The notes under the pieces were generated by a model. The model did no database searches. It saw nothing but the letters and a program-made list of their open reading frames with translations, and was not told the DNA's origin. Shown here piece after piece: positions 24,782-34,104 of a stretch of 49,727 nucleotides of DNA; within the stretch, counting starts at the first letter, position 1; the number at the start of each line of letters is the position of its first letter. Made by a program: the position numbers and the translations under genes. This DNA is from Helicobacter mehlei (GTDB taxonomy: Bacteria; Campylobacterota; Campylobacteria; Campylobacterales; Helicobacteraceae), in NCBI RefSeq assembly GCF_003660265.1, contig NZ_QXQP01000011.1:1-49727 (forward strand). The letters run 5' to 3'.

Positions 24782-25409
24782 CAATGGCTTGGAGGACTTG
24801 GAGGGCCTGTGCGGGGTTGTTATGGTTAAATAAGAAACTGCCCACCACCAATAAATTAGCCCCAGCTTGGCTCAATAGGCGCGCATTTTGATCGTTGATC
24901 CCCCCATCGACTTCCAGCACCCCGGCATAGTGGGGGAAGCGTTGTTTGAAATCGTGAAGTTTTTGGAGAGTGAGGGGTAAAAAGCTCTGTCCCCCAAAAC
25001 CCGGATTCACACTCATGAGCAAGACTAAATCTAAATCTTGGATCACATAGTCCAATACGCTTAAGGGGGTTGCAGGGTTGAGACTCACCCCGGCTTTAAT
25101 CCCTAAATCTTTAATATGATGCACCACCTTGTGCAGATGAGGCGTGCTTTCGGCATGCACGCTCAAAAAGGCAGGCTTTAAATCCTGATAAAGCGCAATA
25201 CCAAAGAGGGGATCGGTTACCATCAAATGGACATCTAGGGGGATTTGCAACTTAGGGAGATTTTTGAGTACGCAAGGACCAAAAGTTAGATTAGGCACAA
25301 AATGCCCATCCATTACATCCACGTGCAAAAAATCTACCCCATGTACGCGCGTAATACTCCGTCTTAAATCTAAAAAATCCGCACTCAAAATACTAGCTGC
25401 TACTTGCAT
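24774..25409 (-). CDS. rpe: Ribulose-phosphate 3-epimerase
   Basis: 211 residues, a (beta/alpha)8 barrel. It interconverts ribulose-5-phosphate and xylulose-5-phosphate in the pentose phosphate pathway. Family motifs: ASILSADF at the N-terminus, HVDVMDGHFVPNLTFG (metal-binding His and Asp), HLMV, MSVNPGFGGQSF and EVDGGIN. ATG 25409 begins the conserved block; the frame upstream runs into the tRNA gene. It is coupled to dnaQ by overlap. Confidence 0.96.
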   Translation of the reverse strand: MQVAASILSADFLDLRRSITRVHGVDFLHVDVMDGHFVPNLTFGPCVLKNLPKLQIPLDVHLMVTDPLFGIALYQDLKPAFLSVHAESTPHLHKVVHHIKDLGIKAGVSLNPATPLSVLDYVIQDLDLVLLMSVNPGFGGQSFLPLTLQKLHDFKQRFPHYAGVLEVDGGINDQNARLLSQAGANLLVVGSFLFNHNNPAQALQVLQAIDA

Positions 25410-25417
25410 GGAGACCT

Positions 25418-25494
25418 TGGTGGATTCTGTAGGACTTGAACCTACGACCAATCGGTTATGAGCCGAATGCTCTAACCAGCTGAGCTAAGAATCC
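25418..25494 (-). tRNA. tRNA with CAU anticodon (Met, possibly Ile2)
   Basis: 77 bases with encoded CCA. Acceptor GGATTCT pairs with AGAATCC; the D-arm is GCTC..GAGC, the anticodon stem-loop TCGGCTCATAACCGA has CAU, and the T-arm contains GGTTCAAGTCC. A CAU anticodon can be elongator Met or the lysidine-modified Ile2; TTGGTCG after the anticodon arm is reminiscent of Ile2. The gene overlaps the 3' end of rodA. Confidence 0.95.
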
Positions 25495-26595
25495 TTTTTT
25501 TCGATAAGAAGGGGGATTATAACCAAATCCAAATTTAAATGCAAGTAAGTTTTCAAAAATGGCAAAGAGGATAATAAAAGTGATGAAACTACTGCCTCCA
25601 TAACTTAAAAGAGGCAGGGGCAAGCCCACCACAGGGGCTAATCCTAGAGTCATGGCAATGTTCACGCTGGTATAAATAAAGATCAAAATTGCGATCCCAC
25701 CCGTGATCGTCTGCAAAAAGCGATCTTTGGGATCGCTTATAAAATAGGAGAAAAAATGCAAGACAAAGAGCAGATAAAAGATTAAAAGCGCAAATGCCCC
25801 TAAAAAGCCAAAGCGTTCCACAAAATAGGCAAAGATAAAATCACTGGTGGCAATGGGCAAGAATTTTAATTTAGCTTGGGTGGATTCTTCTTGGGACTTG
25901 CCCAAGAGCCCGCCTGAGCCGATGGCAATAATGGATTGGCGGACATGGTAATTAGGTTTTTCGGCAATAAAATCGTGGATACGCTTTTTTTGATAGGCGT
26001 GCAAGGAGCCATAAATGAGTGGGGAGGCAATGGCAAAGACAATGCCCAGCGTCATCCACACCTTGGGATGCACACCCACCAAAAACAACACACCAAAACC
26101 CATGATCAAAATCACTAAGGCCGTGCCCAAATCGGGTTGTTTTAAAATCAGCCCAGCCGGGATAATGATGTAAATACTCAATTTTCCAAAGACTTTCCAG
26201 CCATAGCCCCCCGGGGGGATGGGGTGCGTGCTGATCAAGTGGGCCAAGAGCAACAAGATTGCGATTTTGACCGGCTCGCTAGGCTGGAAGGTCCAAGAAG
26301 TGCCCGGGATCACTAGCCAGCGTTGCGCCCCTAGTTTGGAAGTGCCCATAAAATTAACAAGCAAGAGCAGAAAAATACAGCCCCAGTAGAGCAAATGGAA
26401 CAAGTAATCAAACTTTCTAAAGGGGATCAAAAACACAACCCAAAATACGATAAAGCCTATTGCGAAATAAAAGCCTTGTTTGAGGCTTAAAGTCGTATTG
26501 GCTTCATGGACTAAAAAGAAAGAGAGACCCATGAGGGGCAGGAGAAAAAAGAACAATAGAAAATCAAAGTGGGTCAAAATCCGGCGATCAATCAT
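25456..26595 (-). CDS. rodA: Rod-shape determining SEDS glycosyltransferase RodA
   Basis: 379 residues with about ten membrane helices. It is the SEDS peptidoglycan polymerase of the elongasome, working with PBP2. Typical segments: IPGTSWTFQPSEPVKIAILL, KQPDLGTALVIL, RVHDFIAEKPNYHVRQSIIA-like region with GSGGLLGKS, and GLAPVVGLPLPLLSYGGSS (only short parts quoted). The last 13 codons run into the downstream tRNA gene (25456-25494), and a TATAAT that could drive the tRNA lies inside the coding region. Length is normal for the family. Confidence 0.93.
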   Translation of the reverse strand: MIDRRILTHFDFLLFFFLLPLMGLSFFLVHEANTTLSLKQGFYFAIGFIVFWVVFLIPFRKFDYLFHLLYWGCIFLLLLVNFMGTSKLGAQRWLVIPGTSWTFQPSEPVKIAILLLLAHLISTHPIPPGGYGWKVFGKLSIYIIIPAGLILKQPDLGTALVILIMGFGVLFLVGVHPKVWMTLGIVFAIASPLIYGSLHAYQKKRIHDFIAEKPNYHVRQSIIAIGSGGLLGKSQEESTQAKLKFLPIATSDFIFAYFVERFGFLGAFALLIFYLLFVLHFFSYFISDPKDRFLQTITGGIAILIFIYTSVNIAMTLGLAPVVGLPLPLLSYGGSSFITFIILFAIFENLLAFKFGFGYNPPSYRKKGFLAQLVRAFGS

Positions 26596-26645
26596 GGCGG
26601 GGATTTTAGCACAACTTCATTATAATGGAGTCAAAAGGCTACGCT

Positions 26646-27416
26646 ATGGAGATGGTACAATTAGGCTTGTTTTTGCTACTAGGCTTACTGACAGGTGTAA
26701 TGGCAGGCTTTTTTGGCATTGGGGGGGGCATGGTGATTGTGCCCACCTTGCTTTTAGCCGGGTATTCCTATGATGGGGCAGTAGGGATTTCAGTCGTGCA
26801 GATGGCTTGTTCCTCTGTTGTGGGGAGTTGGAGCAATTTTAAAAAGGGCTTGTTAGATTGGAAGGTGGGGATTTATGTTGGGCTGGGCGGACTCATTGGG
26901 GCTAGCTTTAGTGGACTCATTTTAAGCGTAGTGCCCCACAAGGTGCTCTTAGGGATTTTCATCGCCATCACCATTTATTCTTTTTGGCGTTTTTTATTCA
27001 TCAAGCCTAGCTCTCAAGTCTCTTTTAAAACGCTAGAACCCAATTCCAAAGATAAAGGGATTTTAATAGGCATTGGCGTGCTCACTGGGATTTTTGCCAT
27101 TAGTTTGGGCATTGGGGGCGGGGTGTTGATGGTTTCCATGCTCTCTTACTATTTTGGTTTAAGCCCTAAGCAAAGCGTGCCTTTAGGGCTATTTTTTGTG
27201 GTGTTTTCCTCCTTTAGTGGGGTATTGTCCTTAATGCAACAAGATTTCTTAGGACCAGCAAACTTACAAGGGGGGGTTATTGTGGGGATTGGCAGTATTT
27301 TAGGCGTGATGGGCGGGGTGCGTTTAATGCCACTTGTTTCCAATGCGTGGCACCGGCGTTGCCTCTTGGGAGTCTATGCTCTCTCGATTTTGGTTTCTAT
27401 TTACAAACTTTTTTAA
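26646..27416 (+). CDS. TauE/SafE family membrane permease
   Basis: 256 residues with about eight membrane segments in two homologous halves, each starting with a glycine motif (GVMAGFFGIGGGMVIVPTLL and GIFAISLGIGGGVLMVSML). This is the DUF81/TauE-SafE family, linked to export of sulfite, sulfoacetate or other organosulfur anions; the substrate here is unknown. ATG 26646 has AAAAGG seven bases upstream and is preferred to ATG 26625. It is divergent from rodA and its stop overlaps the end of the VirB8-like gene on the other strand. Confidence 0.85.
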   Translation: MEMVQLGLFLLLGLLTGVMAGFFGIGGGMVIVPTLLLAGYSYDGAVGISVVQMACSSVVGSWSNFKKGLLDWKVGIYVGLGGLIGASFSGLILSVVPHKVLLGIFIAITIYSFWRFLFIKPSSQVSFKTLEPNSKDKGILIGIGVLTGIFAISLGIGGGVLMVSMLSYYFGLSPKQSVPLGLFFVVFSSFSGVLSLMQQDFLGPANLQGGVIVGIGSILGVMGGVRLMPLVSNAWHRRCLLGVYALSILVSIYKLF

Positions 27417-28174
27417 GGGTTTTTCAGTGAGTTTAACTCCACGATGCTATAAGCATTAACCTCAAAGCCGGTCGGGTTTTTGGGCATGGGTTCATAATCA
27501 AGTTTGGGGGTTACAAAGGCATAGCTTAGCGTGATGTGGTAGCGTTTTTCATAGGTCAGCTTACCCTCATGAAAGAGTCTAGCCACAATCTGCACGCTGG
27601 CGATATTTTGGGCGTTACTATCTTTGAGCAGGGCGATATTAATAATCTTAATGTCGCGATCCATTTTGGCATTGGTGTAAATGCTATGCTTGGACGCGAC
27701 CAAATTTTCAAACACTTCCCAAACCTTTTGGCTACTCTGCAAGCGCACTGCCTCGTAACGGATTTGATCATCAATGTGGTTAATGGATTCGCGATTGAGC
27801 ACATAAGTGCCCACCAAAGAACGCACAAGGGCTTGGTTGCTGGTGATGCTCTCATCGGCACGCTGGATAATGGCATAATGCTTGTCTTGATTGGCAAAAT
27901 CTACAAAGTGGTGCTGGGTTTCTTTTAAAGGCAAGAGGATTACAAGGGCGATGGCTTGGCTCAGACTCACAAAGGCTAATAGGGCGATTAATTTGTAAGC
28001 GATTGCGGTGTTTTTACGCTCCACTCTAAAGACGCTATTTAAATCCAAGCGTTGCAATGCCAAACTCTCGATCTTGCTATTGATCTCCTGCTCAAATTGG
28101 GCTTGAGAAACCTCAATCTTGGCGAGCAAAAGCTCTAAGTCTTGAGGTGTGGGCGTGCCCGGACTATCTGGCAT
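27413..28174 (-). CDS. VirB8-like type IV secretion/competence protein
   Basis: 253 residues: cytoplasmic N-terminus (~1-65), one membrane helix (~66-86), and a periplasmic domain ending with the VirB8 signature NPTGFEVNAY (NPxG). VirB8 is an inner-membrane scaffold of type IV secretion; in Helicobacter the ComB8 version belongs to the DNA-uptake ComB system. No comB7, 9 or 10 gene adjoins it. It ends the dnaG-led minus-strand operon. It may be ComB8 displaced from its partners or a second VirB8 of a mobile type IV system. Confidence 0.75.
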   Translation of the reverse strand: MPDSPGTPTPQDLELLLAKIEVSQAQFEQEINSKIESLALQRLDLNSVFRVERKNTAIAYKLIALLAFVSLSQAIALVILLPLKETQHHFVDFANQDKHYAIIQRADESITSNQALVRSLVGTYVLNRESINHIDDQIRYEAVRLQSSQKVWEVFENLVASKHSIYTNAKMDRDIKIINIALLKDSNAQNIASVQIVARLFHEGKLTYEKRYHITLSYAFVTPKLDYEPMPKNPTGFEVNAYSIVELNSLKNP

Positions 28175-28189
28175 AACGGGCTTGGCAAG

Positions 28190-29047
28190 CTAACAAGTTG
28201 TAACAACCAAATTTTTATCCACCACCACCTTTTGTTGGATAAAAGATACACTCTTAAGGGGGGTTTGCTGGAGTTGGTTGGAGGCAACAATGTCGAAAAT
28301 CTTATCAAAGCTATAACGGCGGTGGTTGTAGGCAATGATAGTGATACAATCATCTTGTTTTAAAAAATTTTCTTGGGCAAAGGGCAGGTAGGGTGTAGCA
28401 CCAATAGCAATAATGCATTTAGAAGGGTAGCCATGCACCCTAAACACTTCCTTGAGATTTTCCAAACTCCCCGTATCTTCTTGGGTGTTTAACATCTCCA
28501 CAATCCAGCTTAACAGCTTATCATAGAAGTATTCGTATTTGACAAGCTTAGAGTTTTCGCCATAAATGTGGGTTTCCCCATCTCTAGTTAAAAAAGAGGC
28601 GATCGAATAATCATTGCACACCCCGCCATAGACAAAGCGATCGATCAGCAATTTCTCGCCCATGCCCTTAGAGGCTTTGGAAAAGTTCTTTTTCTCAGAG
28701 AGTTTTTTTGCCTTGAGATTGCGGATCGAAGCATCATTGAAAGCCATAAAATAATGGGGTGTGATGTTCTCCACCAAGTGCTTATCATTATAGATAATTT
28801 CACATTCTAGGGCGATCTCTGGCTCGGCTTGGGCGCGCAAACTTGCATTATCAGGCAAGATCACAAACTCATTATCCATACAATAACGCCCCAAATACCC
28901 GCTATCATTGGGCAGGTAAAAAGGGAAAAGACCCTTGGGTGCGTCTTTTTCAATGTGTTTCATGTTGATAAAGCTATGGGCTTCGCCCGCTTGCTCTAAA
29001 TGTCTGGCAAAATTACCCACAACCCCTAATCCAATAAATTTTTCCAT
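28190..29047 (-). CDS. DUF5718 family protein
   Basis: 285 residues, soluble. It begins MEKFIGLGVVGNFARHLEQA, includes FILPDNASLRAQAEPEIALE-type text, and ends with a cysteine. It matches the Campylobacterota DUF5718 family in my recollection, whose function is not known; the middle resembles the fold of fumarylacetoacetate-hydrolase-like proteins, a weak inference. AGGAG precedes the ATG. It follows the MnmA-like gene by 33 bases, the same order as HP0013-HP0014 in H. pylori. Confidence 0.75.
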   Translation of the reverse strand: MEKFIGLGVVGNFARHLEQAGEAHSFINMKHIEKDAPKGLFPFYLPNDSGYLGRYCMDNEFVILPDNASLRAQAEPEIALECEIIYNDKHLVENITPHYFMAFNDASIRNLKAKKLSEKKNFSKASKGMGEKLLIDRFVYGGVCNDYSIASFLTRDGETHIYGENSKLVKYEYFYDKLLSWIVEMLNTQEDTGSLENLKEVFRVHGYPSKCIIAIGATPYLPFAQENFLKQDDCITIIAYNHRRYSFDKIFDIVASNQLQQTPLKSVSFIQQKVVVDKNLVVTTC

Positions 29048-29080
29048 GTCTAGCTCCTCATTGCACTATTATACAGCCTC

Positions 29081-30139
29081 TCAACCCATGAAAAGATACT
29101 TTTGTGCCTCTTCTCTTTGCAAAGGGTTTAGATGCAACACCTCAGCCCCCACCTGCACCCCATAAGCGCGTGCGCACTCACTTTTAGCATAACTCAACAC
29201 AATTTGGGCGGCTAGTTTTTTCTCCTCTAGGCTAGCGCATTTTTCTACAAGCCCCAAAGGTCCCTTGCAATCCAGTAATTCGATTTTATCCATCAAAGGG
29301 TGTGGGGCTTGCAATTTGGCATTTTCTAGCTCATTGCGCGCCACGATCACGCGGGTATTGCCCACGACCAGATAGCGCCCCACCTTGACGATTAAATTAT
29401 CCTGCACCACCATTTGTTGTTGGGTGTTTTGGCGGTGGGCTTGGAGGTCTTTGAGTTTAGCACTCACACTCAAGTCTGTCAGCAAACACCCACCCCCGGG
29501 CTTTTCATAATATTTTAAACCCAATTCTTGCACCTTAGAGAGTTGCCGCACACGGCTACGCCCCTGCACATCCCACAACCGCGTGCGATCCACCCAACCC
29601 TGTTTTTCCATAAAGCTAGGCTCTAAGAGTTGGGCACTCATAGGCCTTAGCAAGAGTTGATCTAAAAATTGGGGTTTATTGGGGTTATTGCCCTGACGAT
29701 CCAGCAAGCTATCAAAGCAACTTTCTTGCCCAAAGGCGCGCACCAATTTTCTAACCTGCCCTAGGGCTTCCTTGCGCTGACTCTTGGGGCGTTGCCCTAA
29801 TACCTCCCCACTGATCACAAAATCTGCCTGTAACTCTAAGAGTTTGTAAAAAGCCTGCCTGAACATATTGGCATGGCAATCAATGCAGGGATTAAAATAC
29901 TTGCCATAGCCGTATTTAGGCTTAAAAAGCACTTCATTAAAAAATTGCTCTTGGATGTCGCACACCAGCAAGCCCACGTCAATTTGTTGGGTGGCATTTT
30001 GCAAATACTCTAATTTATCTTTGTTCCCACCAAACCCGATATTAAAATGCAGGGCGGTAACTTCGATCCCCTGAGAGGCAACTAAATACATGGATAGTAG
30101 GCTGTCTAACCCACCACTAAAAAGAGCTAGGGCTTTCAT
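29081..30139 (-). CDS. PP-loop ATPase, MnmA/ThiI-like tRNA-modification enzyme
   Basis: 352 residues from ATG 30139, which overlaps the dnaG stop (ATGA). The N-terminal PP-loop is ALFSGGLDSLLSMYL; CIDCHANMF resembles the catalytic cysteine region of 2-thiouridylases; GEVLGQRPKSQR follows as in MnmA/ThiI; a GGGCLLTD segment lies further on. It probably adenylates and thiolates a tRNA base or an equivalent sulfur acceptor. The family in Campylobacterota is poorly studied, so the exact modification is unknown. Corresponds to HP0013 by position. Confidence 0.78.
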   Translation of the reverse strand: MKALALFSGGLDSLLSMYLVASQGIEVTALHFNIGFGGNKDKLEYLQNATQQIDVGLLVCDIQEQFFNEVLFKPKYGYGKYFNPCIDCHANMFRQAFYKLLELQADFVISGEVLGQRPKSQRKEALGQVRKLVRAFGQESCFDSLLDRQGNNPNKPQFLDQLLLRPMSAQLLEPSFMEKQGWVDRTRLWDVQGRSRVRQLSKVQELGLKYYEKPGGGCLLTDLSVSAKLKDLQAHRQNTQQQMVVQDNLIVKVGRYLVVGNTRVIVARNELENAKLQAPHPLMDKIELLDCKGPLGLVEKCASLEEKKLAAQIVLSYAKSECARAYGVQVGAEVLHLNPLQREEAQKYLFMG

Positions 30140-31791
30140 ATTTTGACTAATTCTCCTTGTTCGCATAGATAACGCTTCTTTTTCCATTCATTCATCATAG
30201 CAATGCGTTCTGAAAGGTCTAAATGGGTATAGAGCGTGTGGATTTGGGTTATCTGCCATTCACAATGGCGTTTAATGAATTTAACTAAATTGTCCTTAAA
30301 GCCATGGGGTTCAATGGGTAGGCGATCATCTAGCATGATCGCCACTAGGCACACCTGATCGAATTGCCCTAGACACAACGCCTTAAACTCCTCTTGGCAA
30401 TGCTTGAAACTTTCCACATTAACAAAGTCTAAGGCATTCTTAATCAAGGCATGATCTAAAGCCATGTATTTGATCAAGACCTCCTCTAAAGGGTCTAAAA
30501 TGGCACGCTCACCCGAGGGGCTAGGAGTGGGGAGCTTTTGTTTTTTAAGCCCAATTAAACCACTTTGGGGGATTTCTAGTAAATGGGCTGTCATTTGTTG
30601 GTAATCCTCTTGCACCACTAAGGGGAGATCGTGCAAAAAATTTTGGGCGGCTTGGAGGGCTTGCTCTTTTTGCAAGGGATCATTTAGGTTATGCCGTTCT
30701 CTAATGCCTCTAAGCACAAACTCAATAAATTTCATTGGCTGGGCTAGAAGTTCTTGGAGGCGTTCAGTTTGCCCACTAGCAATCATCTCAGCGGGGTCCA
30801 GATTGTTTTCAAAAACCACTACCCCCCCGCTTTTAAGTTCTTTGGCTAGCAGTTGGCTTGCTTTTAAAGCGGCATTATGACCAGCACGATCGCCATCATA
30901 ACCCATCACAACAGAGGGCATACCTCGGTTTAAAATAGGCAAATGTTGTTCGGTTAAAGCCGTCCCCAAAGTGGCTACGGCATGCTTGATCCCCGCTTGG
31001 TGCAATAAGATCACATCTAAATACCCCTCTGTTACCAAAATCTGTTTTTGTTTTAAGATCGCCTCACGGGCTAAGAAATAGCCATATAAAAGCTTGGATT
31101 TATTGAAAAGGGGGGTTTGGGGCGAGTTGATGTATTTTGCTACTTTAGCCGCGTGTGAATCGGTATCCAAAATCCGCCCCCCAAAACCCACGATCTTGCC
31201 ATTGGGGTTATGGATGGGGAAAATCAAGCGGTTGGAAAAGCGGGCATAACTCTTGCCCTCATATTGGGTGAGCACGCCTAATTGGACGAGCATGGAACGA
31301 TCAAGGCGGTATTTAACAATAAAATTCTCTAGGGCTCTAGGGTGGCAAAACCCTAGTCTGAATTCTTGCACACTGGAGAGACTAACCCCCCTTTTTTCCA
31401 AATACTTTTGAGCGGCTGAGTTTGTGGCGAGTTGGGTTTGGTAGCAATGCGTAATTTGTTCCAACAAATCCCATCCTTGGGTGCTTTGCTGGGTTTTGTG
31501 GGTATATTCTAAGGGCACACGGAACTTGTCGGCTAACTTCTGCACCGCCCCCGCAAAATCCAATTTTTCATACTCCATCACAAAGGTGATTGCATTGCCC
31601 GATTTGGAGCACCCATAACATCTAAAGGAGTTTTTTTGGGGATTGACAATGAAACTGGGGGTTCTTTCGTTGTGGAAAGGGCAGATTGCTTGGTAGTTGA
31701 TCCCTGTTCTCTTGAGCTCGATATAACCTTGCACGACTTCCACAATGTCAATGACTTGCTTGAGTTGCTCTAAGGATTGTGCGCTAATCAT
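30136..31791 (-). CDS. dnaG: DNA primase
   Basis: 551 residues. CHC2 zinc domain near the N-terminus (CPFHNERTPSF, RCYGCSKSG), RNA polymerase domain (GFCHPRALENF, SNRLIFPIHNPNGKIVGFGG), and TOPRIM motifs LVTEGYLDVI and VMGYDGDRAG. The C-terminal helicase-interacting part is short. It makes RNA primers for replication together with DnaB. It is divergent from groES and heads a four-gene operon. Confidence 0.96.
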   Translation of the reverse strand: MISAQSLEQLKQVIDIVEVVQGYIELKRTGINYQAICPFHNERTPSFIVNPQKNSFRCYGCSKSGNAITFVMEYEKLDFAGAVQKLADKFRVPLEYTHKTQQSTQGWDLLEQITHCYQTQLATNSAAQKYLEKRGVSLSSVQEFRLGFCHPRALENFIVKYRLDRSMLVQLGVLTQYEGKSYARFSNRLIFPIHNPNGKIVGFGGRILDTDSHAAKVAKYINSPQTPLFNKSKLLYGYFLAREAILKQKQILVTEGYLDVILLHQAGIKHAVATLGTALTEQHLPILNRGMPSVVMGYDGDRAGHNAALKASQLLAKELKSGGVVVFENNLDPAEMIASGQTERLQELLAQPMKFIEFVLRGIRERHNLNDPLQKEQALQAAQNFLHDLPLVVQEDYQQMTAHLLEIPQSGLIGLKKQKLPTPSPSGERAILDPLEEVLIKYMALDHALIKNALDFVNVESFKHCQEEFKALCLGQFDQVCLVAIMLDDRLPIEPHGFKDNLVKFIKRHCEWQITQIHTLYTHLDLSERIAMMNEWKKKRYLCEQGELVKI

Positions 31792-31927
31792 ATTTGGTAT
31801 TTAGCATAAGAGAGCTTGTATTTGGCTTTTTCTGCCCTCTATCAATATTTATATAACTAACAATAATTATCTTTAGTCTAAGTGGCTAATATATATTGAA
31901 AAAAATATTTTAATATTGGAATAACTC

Positions 31928-31956
31928 TTGACTTATCCAAAAATTTTTGTTATTAT
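31928..31956 (+). promoter_or_regulatory. groESL promoter (-35/-10)
   Basis: TTGACT (31928-31933), a 17-base spacer and TATTAT (31951-31956), near-consensus vegetative spacing. Transcription would start just downstream, inside the operator listed next. A strong promoter held by a repressor is the usual heat-shock arrangement in Helicobacter. Confidence 0.8.
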
Positions 31957-31982
31957 TTGGCACTTAAATTTTTAAGTGCTAA
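31957..31982 (+). promoter_or_regulatory. CIRCE-like HrcA operator
   Basis: Inverted repeat TTGGCACTT - 8 bases - AAGTGCTAA, close to the CIRCE consensus TTAGCACTC-N9-GAGTGCTAA, immediately after the -10 box. HrcA repressor (in Helicobacter together with HspR) binds such sites and is released on heat stress. The second half-site fits better than the first. HspR would bind further upstream; I did not find a clean HspR site. Confidence 0.78.
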
Positions 31983-32004
31983 TTTTTAGGACTAAGGAGA
32001 CGAT

Positions 32005-32349
32005 ATGTTCAAGCCATTAGGCGAAAGAGTGCTAGTTGAAAGACTAGAAGAAGAAAAGAAAACCGCTTCTGGGATTATCATCCCTGACAACGCCAAAGAA
32101 AAACCCCAAATGGGCGTGGTCAAAGCCGTCAGCCACAAAATCAGCGAAGGGTGCAAATGCCTTAAAGAGGGCGATGTGGTGGCGTTTGGCAAGTACAAAG
32201 GCACAGAAATCGTACTAGGCGGGAAAGAATTTATGGTTTTAGAGCTTGAGGATGTGCTAGGCGTGGTGGATTCTTGCTGCCATGGGCATGAGCACGGGCA
32301 TAAAAAAGGCGATCACAAACACGAGGGCGACTGCTGTCATAGCCACTAA
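32005..32349 (+). CDS. groES: Co-chaperonin GroES with metal-binding tail
   Basis: 114 residues. Residues 1-90 are a standard GroES (mobile loop [20 protein letters not shown]). A Cys/His-rich tail of ~25 residues follows ([19 protein letters not shown]), the Helicobacter HspA trait that binds nickel and other metals and helps supply urease and hydrogenase. It caps the GroEL cylinder in the cytoplasm. AAGGAG lies upstream of the ATG. Confidence 0.97.
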   Translation: MFKPLGERVLVERLEEEKKTASGIIIPDNAKEKPQMGVVKAVSHKISEGCKCLKEGDVVAFGKYKGTEIVLGGKEFMVLELEDVLGVVDSCCHGHEHGHKKGDHKHEGDCCHSH

Positions 32350-32359
32350 GCTAGACTTT

Positions 32360-32379
32360 GGGGCGTTTTAGCGCGCCCC
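32360..32379 (+). promoter_or_regulatory. GC-rich hairpin between groES and groEL
   Basis: GGGGCG (32360-32365) pairs with CGCCCC (32374-32379) around an 8-base loop, just after the groES stop. No T-tract follows, so it is more likely an mRNA processing, stabilising or attenuation element than a full terminator. Confidence 0.5.
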
Positions 32380-32410
32380 TCCCATTCATACAACAAAAAA
32401 AGGACAAACA

Positions 32411-34057
32411 ATGGCAACTAAAGAGATCAAATTTTCAGACAACGCACGCAATAAACTTTTTGAAGGCGTGAAACAACTCAATGACGCGGTTAAGGTTACC
32501 ATGGGACCAAGGGGGCGCAATGTGCTCATTCAAAAAAGCTATGGCGCGCCTAGCATTACTAAAGATGGCGTGAGCGTGGCTAAAGAAATTGAGCTCGCCT
32601 GCCCTGTAGCCAACATGGGCGCGCAACTGGTTAAAGAAGTGGCGAGCAAAACCGCCGATGCGGCTGGGGATGGCACCACCACCGCCACCGTTTTAGCTTA
32701 CAGCATTTTTAAAGAGGGACTACGCAACATTACCGCTGGGGCTAACCCTATTGAAGTCAAACGCGGGATGGATAAAGCCAGCGAAGCCATCATTGCCGAG
32801 CTGAAAAAATCTAGCAAAAAAGTGGGTGGCAAAGAAGAAATCACCCAAGTTGCCACCATTTCGGCTAACTCCGATGAAAAAATCGGCAAATTAATCGCCG
32901 ATGCGATGGAAAAAGTGGGCAAAGACGGCGTGATCACCGTTGAAGAAGCTAAGGGAATTGAAGACGAACTAGATGTGGTGGAGGGCATGCAATTTGATCG
33001 TGGCTATCTTTCTCCCTACTTTGTTACCAACGCCGAAAAAATGACCACCCAGCTAGAAAACGCTTACATTTTGCTCACCGATAAGAAAATCTCTAGCATG
33101 AAAGACATTTTGCCCTTGTTGGAGCGCACCATGAAAGAGGGCAAACCCCTTTTGATCATCGCTGAAGACATTGAGGGCGAAGCGCTCACAACTCTAGTGG
33201 TCAATAAACTTAGGGGTGTACTCAATGTGGCAGCGGTCAAAGCCCCCGGCTTTGGCGATCGCCGTAAAGAAATGCTCAAAGACATCGCAATCCTTACAGG
33301 CGGGCAAGTGATCTCTGAAGAGCTAGGCAAAACCCTAGAAAACGCCGATGTGAGCGATCTAGGCGTGGCGGCGCGCATTGTGATTGACAAAGACAACACC
33401 ACCATCGTGGATGGCAAGGGTCAAGCGCATGCCGTTAAAGATCGCATCGCCCAAATCAAAACCCAAATTGAATCCACCACCAGCGACTACGATAAAGAAA
33501 AGCTCCAAGAACGCTTGGCAAAACTTAGCGGTGGCGTGGCGGTGATTAAAGTGGGTGCGGCTTCTGAAGTGGAAATGAAAGAAAAGAAAGATCGCGTAGA
33601 TGACGCGCTTTCTGCCACCAAAGCTGCGGTTGAAGAAGGGATTGTGATTGGTGGGGGCGCGGCTCTCATTCGTGCCGCCCAAAAAGTGCATTTGGAATTG
33701 CATGAAGATGAAAAAGTGGGCTATGAGATCATCAAACGCGCTATTAAAGCCCCTCTAGCCCAAATCGCGGCCAATGCGGGTTACGATCGCGGTGTGGTGG
33801 TCAATGAGGTAGAAAAGCACAAAGAAGCCCATTTTGGTTTCAACGCGAGCAATGGCGAATATGTGGACATGTTTAAAGCGGGCATTATTGACCCCCTCAA
33901 AGTAGCGCGCATCGCTTTGCAAAACGCGGTGTCTGTCTCTAGCTTGCTCTTAACCACTGAGGCCACTGTGCATGAAGTTAAAGAAGACAAACCAGCTCCG
34001 GCTATGCCTGATATGGGTGGCATGGGCGGTATGGGTGGCATGGGCGGTATGATGTAG
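32411..34057 (+). CDS. groEL: Chaperonin GroEL
   Basis: 548 residues, the full family length. ATP-binding region [11 protein letters not shown] and [11 protein letters not shown], catalytic region [12 protein letters not shown], and a C-terminal Gly-Gly-Met repeat ([13 protein letters not shown]). It refolds proteins in the cytoplasm with GroES and is also found on the surface of gastric helicobacters. AAAAAGGA precedes the ATG. No terminator hairpin is obvious before the methyltransferase gene. Confidence 0.98.
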   Translation: MATKEIKFSDNARNKLFEGVKQLNDAVKVTMGPRGRNVLIQKSYGAPSITKDGVSVAKEIELACPVANMGAQLVKEVASKTADAAGDGTTTATVLAYSIFKEGLRNITAGANPIEVKRGMDKASEAIIAELKKSSKKVGGKEEITQVATISANSDEKIGKLIADAMEKVGKDGVITVEEAKGIEDELDVVEGMQFDRGYLSPYFVTNAEKMTTQLENAYILLTDKKISSMKDILPLLERTMKEGKPLLIIAEDIEGEALTTLVVNKLRGVLNVAAVKAPGFGDRRKEMLKDIAILTGGQVISEELGKTLENADVSDLGVAARIVIDKDNTTIVDGKGQAHAVKDRIAQIKTQIESTTSDYDKEKLQERLAKLSGGVAVIKVGAASEVEMKEKKDRVDDALSATKAAVEEGIVIGGGAALIRAAQKVHLELHEDEKVGYEIIKRAIKAPLAQIAANAGYDRGVVVNEVEKHKEAHFGFNASNGEYVDMFKAGIIDPLKVARIALQNAVSVSSLLLTTEATVHEVKEDKPAPAMPDMGGMGGMGGMGGMM

Positions 34058-34104
34058 CCTTGCCTTTGCTTTTTGGAGGGGGACAAGGAGGGGGAATTTC
34101 TGCT

